From positions 124,001 to 188,000 of the forward strand of contig NZ_BBRK01000004.1 in the NCBI RefSeq assembly GCF_002090115.1: a DNA stretch of 64,000 bases, read 5' to 3'. The notes below the pieces were generated by a model. That model saw only the letters and a program-made list of their open reading frames with translations, made no database searches and was not told the origin of the DNA. Shown here one piece after another: positions 60,070-64,000 of the stretch (the stretch's first letter is position 1; each line of letters begins with the position of its first letter). This DNA is from Demequina sp. NBRC 110054. Lineage in GTDB: Bacteria; Actinomycetota; Actinomycetes; Actinomycetales; Demequinaceae. The position numbers were made by a program, and so were the translations under genes.

Positions 60070-61062
60070 ATGCCCGTGAAGCTGTCCCTGCTCGACCTGG
60101 CCGCCATCCCGCCCCACGGGACGGCGCGCGACTCGCTCGCTCACTCCGTCGAGCTGGCACGCGCCGCCGAGGAGACCTGCTACGCGCGCGTCTGGTATGC
60201 GGAGCATCACGGAATGGACTCGATCGCGTCATCGGCCCCGGCCGTGCTCGTGGCGCACGTCGCGGCGCACACGAAGACGATCCGGCTGGGCTCGGGCGGG
60301 GTGATGCTCCCCCACCACTCGCCGCTGACCGTCGCCGAGCAGTTCGGCACGCTCGCCGAGCTGCACCCGGGGCGCATCGACCTGGGACTCGGCCGCGCGC
60401 CGGGCGGCGACCGCGCCATCTACCGGGCACTGCGCTCCGATCCCGCCGCCGCGGACCGCTTCTCCGACGATGTCGAGGAGTTGCGAGGCCTGCTCGCCGG
60501 CGAGCAGCGCCAGGATGGGATCCGCGCCACGCCCGGCGCGGGAACGCGCGTGCCGCTGTACATCCTCGGCTCGTCGCTGTTCGGCGCGCACCTCGCTGCA
60601 GCCCTCGGTCTGCCCTACGCGTTCGCCTCGCACTTCGCGCCTCAAGCGCTGCATCAGGCGGTGTCGGTCTACCGCGACTCGTACCGGCCGTCGGAGGACC
60701 ACCCTGAGCCGTACGTGATCGCAGGCTTCAACGTGATCGCCGCGTCCGACGGCGACGAGGCGCGCGAGATGTTCGCCGCCGCCCGCCGCGAGCGCGTGCG
60801 TCGCCTGGTCAAGCGCGGCCCGGCCGCCCCCGCGTACACGGACTCCGAGATCGAGGACTTCCTGCGCTCGGCGCAGGGCCAGCAGATCGCGGCGATGATG
60901 TCCCGCTCGGCCGCGGGCACCCCCGAGGAGGTGCGAGGCGCGCTCGAGGCCTTCGCCGAGGAGGCCCGCGCCGACGAGATCATCACGGTGCATGCGGCGC
61001 TCGACGCCGACGCGCGCGTGGAGTCGGTGAGGCTCACGGGCGCGGCCGTCTCGACGGCGTAG
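60070..61062 (+). CDS. LLM-class flavin-dependent oxidoreductase (luciferase-like)
   Basis: This 330-residue TIM-barrel flavin monooxygenase-like protein shows RVWYAEHHGMDSIASSAPAVLVAHVAAHT, IRLGSGGVMLPHHSPLTVAEQFGTLAELHPGRIDLGLGRAPG and VPLYILGSSLFGAHLAAALGLPYAFASHF. These features place it in the YhbW/group 1 type LLM family (MsnO8 type). GAGAGG precedes the ATG by eight bases. It uses FMNH2 and oxygen or F420; neither cofactor nor substrate can be decided. The stop is six bases from the stop of the convergent sirtuin gene. Confidence 0.9.
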   Translation: MPVKLSLLDLAAIPPHGTARDSLAHSVELARAAEETCYARVWYAEHHGMDSIASSAPAVLVAHVAAHTKTIRLGSGGVMLPHHSPLTVAEQFGTLAELHPGRIDLGLGRAPGGDRAIYRALRSDPAAADRFSDDVEELRGLLAGEQRQDGIRATPGAGTRVPLYILGSSLFGAHLAAALGLPYAFASHFAPQALHQAVSVYRDSYRPSEDHPEPYVIAGFNVIAASDGDEAREMFAAARRERVRRLVKRGPAAPAYTDSEIEDFLRSAQGQQIAAMMSRSAAGTPEEVRGALEAFAEEARADEIITVHAALDADARVESVRLTGAAVSTA

Positions 61063-61068
61063 GAGAGA

Positions 61069-61926
61069 TCAGACCGACGGGGTCGGCGCCAGGGCAGCCG
61101 CAAGGGACGCGAGCGTCTCGCTCGTGCCGGCGTCAATCTTGACGTCCGCGCGCCGGTCCCCCTTGGTGGGACCGCGATTGATGATGACGATCGGCATGCC
61201 GCGTCGGGAGGCGCGCTCCACGAGACGCACTCCCGAGTTGACCGCGAGGGACGACCCGGCGACAAGCAGCGCGCCGGACTCGTCCACGATCCGCTCGGCC
61301 TCCTGAGTCCGCTCCCGAGGGACGAGCTCTCCGAAGAACACCACGTCGGGCTTGAGCACCCCGCCGCATACCGTGCACGCGGGCACCTTCACGCCGTCCC
61401 AGGTGCTGGGCAGCACGTCCCCGTCGGGGCCGAGCTCGATCGCCTCCGGGACGGCCAGGACAGGGTTGTCCTGAGCGATGCGTGCGGCGACCTCCTCGCG
61501 GGAGGTCCGCGCACCGCAGTCGAGGCACGTGACCCCGCGCATATCGCCGTGCAGCTCGACGACCCGGCGCGAGCCAGCGCGCAGATGGAGACCGTCCACG
61601 TTCTGCGTCACGAGGCCATTCACCACGCCTACCCGCTCGAGGGCCGCGAGCGCCGCGTGCCCGGCATTGGGGCGCGTGCCCGCGAAGGTCTTCCAGCCCA
61701 GGTGCGAACCGACCCAGTAGCGACGCCGCTTGTCCTCATCGCCCACGAAGTCCTGAGCGGTCATGGGGGTGCGGCGGCGCGATTGCGGTCCGCGATAGTC
61801 GGGAATCCCTGAGTCCGTCGACAGGCCCGCACCGGTGAGCACGCTGATCGAGCGCCCTGCGAGCGCCGCGACCGCACGCGCGACGGGCTCGGTCCGCTCC
61901 TCGCACTCGAGGCCCTCGATCGCCAC
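61069..61926 (-). CDS. Sir2-family NAD-dependent protein deacylase
   Basis: This 285-residue sirtuin has the NAD-binding VLTGAGLSTDSGIPDYRGP, the TQNVDGLH motif, the catalytic His in ELHGDM, a four-Cys zinc module (CLDCG and CTVCGG), then PDVVFFGE and AGSSLAVNSGVRLVERA. The GAGLST...DYRGP form is typical of class II (SIRT4-like) bacterial sirtuins. GGGAGAA lies five bases before the GTG at 61926, so the longer in-frame reading to 62091 is not coding. It follows the DUF3800 gene by 94 bases on the same strand. A housekeeping lysine deacylase is likeliest. Confidence 0.93.
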   Translation of the reverse strand: MAIEGLECEERTEPVARAVAALAGRSISVLTGAGLSTDSGIPDYRGPQSRRRTPMTAQDFVGDEDKRRRYWVGSHLGWKTFAGTRPNAGHAALAALERVGVVNGLVTQNVDGLHLRAGSRRVVELHGDMRGVTCLDCGARTSREEVAARIAQDNPVLAVPEAIELGPDGDVLPSTWDGVKVPACTVCGGVLKPDVVFFGELVPRERTQEAERIVDESGALLVAGSSLAVNSGVRLVERASRRGMPIVIINRGPTKGDRRADVKIDAGTSETLASLAAALAPTPSV

Positions 61927-62020
61927 GCGCTTCTCCCTCGTCTCGCCGGCAACGCCCCAGAGTGTCGCGCCGGTCCTCCGATGGTCGCATGGCCAGCGCC
62001 ACCCTGGACGCACGCGGCAC

Positions 62021-62890
62021 TCAGGGCAGCGGAAGCGGCTCGATCCGTGGGTACACCTCGAGCTCGGGGTAGACCATGATCCCCGAGCCATGCGACTTCT
62101 GCGCCTTCCAGTGCGCCGCGAAGCACGGGGCGATCGCGCGCCACAGGTACTGGCGCTCCGTAGGTGGCTCGCCGCGGCCGTACCACTCGTTGACCGAGTA
62201 GGCCACGATGTCCGCGAGCTGGATGATCTCGCGATCGAGCGTGCTGTAGTGCGAGTCGATCCACAGCGGCTTGTCGAGCACCGGCTCGAACCGGGGCCGG
62301 TTCCGCTCCTTCTTCTCGAGCTCGGCGCGGGCCGCGTACATCGCGCCCGACTTGAAGTAGGCCTCGTGCTCGTCCTGCTGATCGGCGACGAAGAGCGCTC
62401 CCTCGCCCTTGTTCACCTGATCGAGGACGAGCGCGACCCGCTCGTACAGGCGCGTGTACGCGACGGCGAGGGGGTCGATGTCCTCGCCGGACTGGCGCAG
62501 CGCCACCTTGTCGATGACGGCGGTGAAGATGAGCGGCTTGAACTTCGCGAACACCTGCGCCAGGTCGATGAGCATCCGATCCATGACCACGGGATCGTCG
62601 GCCTCACGCCACCCCTCGGGCAGGAACCGCACGCGCTCATGCCCGTGCAGGCGCGCCGAGTGGGTGAGGAACCTTCCCTTGATCTCCGAGCGTCCCCAGT
62701 CCTCGGCCCCGACGCTCGCCGGGAAGTACCGCCGCTTGATCCCGATCAGCTCCCGCGCGAGCACCTCGCGCGACGAGTCGTGGATGCCCACCGCGGCGAG
62801 CACGAACAGGTCGCTCGGGGTGCCGTGCGAGGAATGGCGCGGCGCGCGCGCCGCCGTGTCACCGCATTCGTCGATGTAGAACAGCAGCAT
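62021..62890 (-). CDS. DUF3800 domain protein (RNase H-like fold)
   Basis: This 289-residue protein begins MLLFYIDECGD, the DUF3800 signature with acidic residues at the end of the first strand. Later acidic positions include AVIDKVAL, LFVADQQDEHE and the family motif IQLADIVAYSVNEWY (near residue 225). The fold is RNase H/transposase-like, and a nuclease role is suggested but not shown for the family. AGGAGG lies six bases before the ATG. DUF3800 genes are common in variable regions, so this may be an accessory gene; base composition is not visibly different from its neighbours. Confidence 0.88.
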   Translation of the reverse strand: MLLFYIDECGDTAARAPRHSSHGTPSDLFVLAAVGIHDSSREVLARELIGIKRRYFPASVGAEDWGRSEIKGRFLTHSARLHGHERVRFLPEGWREADDPVVMDRMLIDLAQVFAKFKPLIFTAVIDKVALRQSGEDIDPLAVAYTRLYERVALVLDQVNKGEGALFVADQQDEHEAYFKSGAMYAARAELEKKERNRPRFEPVLDKPLWIDSHYSTLDREIIQLADIVAYSVNEWYGRGEPPTERQYLWRAIAPCFAAHWKAQKSHGSGIMVYPELEVYPRIEPLPLP

Positions 62891-62928
62891 CGTCGCCTCC
62901 TGGTCGTCTCCAGCCTAGGAGTCCACCA

Positions 62929-62938
62929 GGGACGATGC
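62929..62938 (+). repeat. GGGACGATGC decamer
   Basis: An exact copy lies 38 bases upstream of the DUF3800 start codon, beside the large inverted repeat at 62962-63051. Confidence 0.6.
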
Positions 62939-62961
62939 GAGGGCTGGGCTTCGCCCGATGC

Positions 62962-63051
62962 GGACACCTTCTGACACGTCGTGGATCGCGAACACGGCGT
63001 GTAGGCCCCGACGCGCCGAGGTAACCGAAAGCGACGTGTCAGAAAGCGTCC
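62962..63051. repeat. Inverted repeat with 20-base arms and a 50-base centre
   Basis: Arms 62962-62981 and 63032-63051 are complementary at 18 of 20 positions; the shared core is TTCTGACACGTCG. The element fills much of the 194-base gap between the PLP-protein stop and the DUF3800 start. It may be a terminator, a pair of operator sites or a small non-autonomous element. Confidence 0.7.
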
Positions 63052-63084
63052 GGGCACGCGCACATCGAAGCGCGTCGGCGCGCG

Positions 63085-64000
63085 TCAGGCCGCGCGCTCG
63101 GCGAGCATCTTGATGCCCAGCCGCATCTGCTCCGGCGGAAGGTAGAACGGCAGCCGGAAGTGACCGGCGGCGGCCCCCGGGATCACCTCGAAGGCCGAGC
63201 CGGGCGCGACGGGGGCGCCCGCCGCATCGGACCTCTCGGCGAAGCGATCGGCGCTGCCCTCTCCGAGCTCGACCCACAGCGACGGCCCGCCGTCGGGCTC
63301 CTGCCACGACCAGTCGAGCCCGTGCTCCGCGACCGCGCCGCGGGTCGCGTCGAGGGAGGCCCTCAGCTCGCCGATCCGCCACTCGAGGGTCTCCTCGTAG
63401 TGCTCCTTGAGCAGGCGCGCCGCGATCCGCTGGAACATCGCCGGGGAGCCGAGGTCCATCGCGGCACGACGGTGGCGGAGCTGCGCCGCAAGCGTGGCGT
63501 TGGTGTGAAGCCAGCCGATGCGCAGACCACCCCAGAACACCTTGGACATCCCGCCGACGGTGATGACGGAGGCGCCGGACCCGTACGAGGCGAGCGGGCG
63601 GCGAGGCCGGCCGTCGAGCGCGAGGTCGCCGATCGTGCGGTCGTCGATCACGGTGGTGCCGACCGCCTCCGCCGCGTGGAGGACCTCGAGGGCGGACTCG
63701 TCGCTCATCGCGGTGCCGGTCGGGTTGTGGAACGTGGTGAGGTACGCGAGGTCGGGGCGGCTCGCGCGCAGCAGCTTCGCCGCCGCGGTCGCATCGAGGC
63801 CCTCGTCCCGCATCGGCAGGGCGAGGGGGCGGGTGCCCGCGGCGTGGACGGCATCGAACACACCCGGATAGGTGATCGACTCGAGTGCGACGGGCTTCGC
63901 GGGGCCGCCGAGCATCGTCACGACGAGCCACACGGCCTGCTGCGCGCCCGACGTGATCACGACCTCGTCGGGACGCGCGGGGACGCCCTGCACGCGCAGG
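63085..64000 (-). CDS. PLP-dependent aminotransferase-fold protein, possibly a MocR-type regulator (5' end beyond window)
   Basis: The last 305 residues of a fold-type I PLP protein are present; the start lies beyond the right edge. VITSGAQQAVWLV is the phosphate/cofactor entry segment, TTFHNPTGT the conserved Asn-Pro loop, DDRTIGDLAL supplies the ring-N Asp, and GGMSKVFWGGLRIGW carries the PLP Lys. RLPFYLPP near the end contains the carboxylate-binding Arg. Sequence style (PARPDEVVITSGAQQAV, EEPTYPG-like ESITYPGVFDA) fits MocR/YczR regulators, which have an N-terminal GntR helix-turn-helix, but that part cannot be seen. A plain aminotransferase is the alternative. Confidence 0.82.
   Translation of the reverse strand, partial: LRVQGVPARPDEVVITSGAQQAVWLVVTMLGGPAKPVALESITYPGVFDAVHAAGTRPLALPMRDEGLDATAAAKLLRASRPDLAYLTTFHNPTGTAMSDESALEVLHAAEAVGTTVIDDRTIGDLALDGRPRRPLASYGSGASVITVGGMSKVFWGGLRIGWLHTNATLAAQLRHRRAAMDLGSPAMFQRIAARLLKEHYEETLEWRIGELRASLDATRGAVAEHGLDWSWQEPDGGPSLWVELGEGSADRFAERSDAAGAPVAPGSAFEVIPGAAAGHFRLPFYLPPEQMRLGIKMLAERAA

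Noticed and set aside
61069..62091. Extended sirtuin start
   Set aside because: The codon once considered upstream is GTT, not a start. The GTG at 61926 has a ribosome site, and the extension is low-complexity and Cys/Trp-rich.
62021..64000. Genomic island or prophage edge
   Set aside because: No integrase, phage gene, tRNA junction or composition shift is visible; only one DUF3800 gene and an inverted repeat suggest variability.

Overview
The window is about 70% G+C, densely coded and almost free of spacers. It carries two WhiB regulators, an AdnAB helicase-nuclease, an M. tuberculosis-type PdtaS kinase and several actinobacteria-only families (DUF3499, DUF5719, DUF3107, DUF3152, UPF0182, UvrD2). 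This points to an actinomycete, most likely of the order Micrococcales (Demequina/Cellulomonas-like; the genus is inference). Much of it is conserved chromosomal backbone. Three stretches match M. tuberculosis gene neighbourhoods that I recall: Rv3256-Rv3277 (manB, whiB2, LCP, purE/purK, GtrA), Rv3219-Rv3220c (whiB1/pdtaS) and Rv3193c-Rv3211 (UPF0182, PDZ protein, uvrD2, nudC, adnAB, DUF3152, DUF3107, DEAD helicase). No prophage, insertion sequence, CRISPR array or rRNA is visible. No gene-free stretch exceeds 300 bases apart from one that holds a tRNA.

Layout. 1-8650: a lone receiver protein, then an envelope block (cation diffusion facilitator, phosphomannomutase, DUF3499, zincin-like protein, DUF5719, a large glycosyltransferase and whiB2). 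8820-13727: two LCP-family glycopolymer transferases, purE/purK and a GtrA-like flippase. 13823-18519: a two-component system divergent from a polytopic glycosyltransferase-like protein, and a small membrane protein. 18697-21922: whiB1, pdtaS, DUF2505 and a pair of fluoride channel genes. 22139-26449: two APC permeases, class I fructose-bisphosphate aldolase and the initiator tRNA. 26582-37794: UPF0182, PDZ-Lon protease-like protein, DUF2342-type protein, zinc-ribbon microprotein, ThiF-like protein, UvrD2, NudC and a phosphotransferase. 37791-47835: adnB/adnA, DUF3152, DUF3107, gluconokinase and a DEAD-box helicase.

47990-56244 is the most accessory-looking part. It is a peptide-uptake module made of an XRE-cupin regulator, a DUF1028 putative Ntn hydrolase, a lipoprotein peptide-binding protein, two permeases, a fused double ATPase and a DUF885 metallopeptidase. 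The last four genes are chained by 4-base start/stop overlaps, and the divergent control region holds palindromes next to a clear promoter. After it come a PHP phosphoesterase, an Xaa-Pro aminopeptidase-like enzyme, a thioredoxin-CcdA fusion, a luciferase-like monooxygenase, a Sir2 deacetylase, a DUF3800 protein and a truncated PLP-dependent protein at the right edge.

Two window-wide patterns stand out. First, many genes (at least eight with an exact match) have a TAnnnT-type -10 hexamer placed so that the predicted transcription start falls on the start codon, so leaderless transcription appears common. Second, the decamer GGGACGATGC recurs in non-coding spacers far more than base composition predicts.
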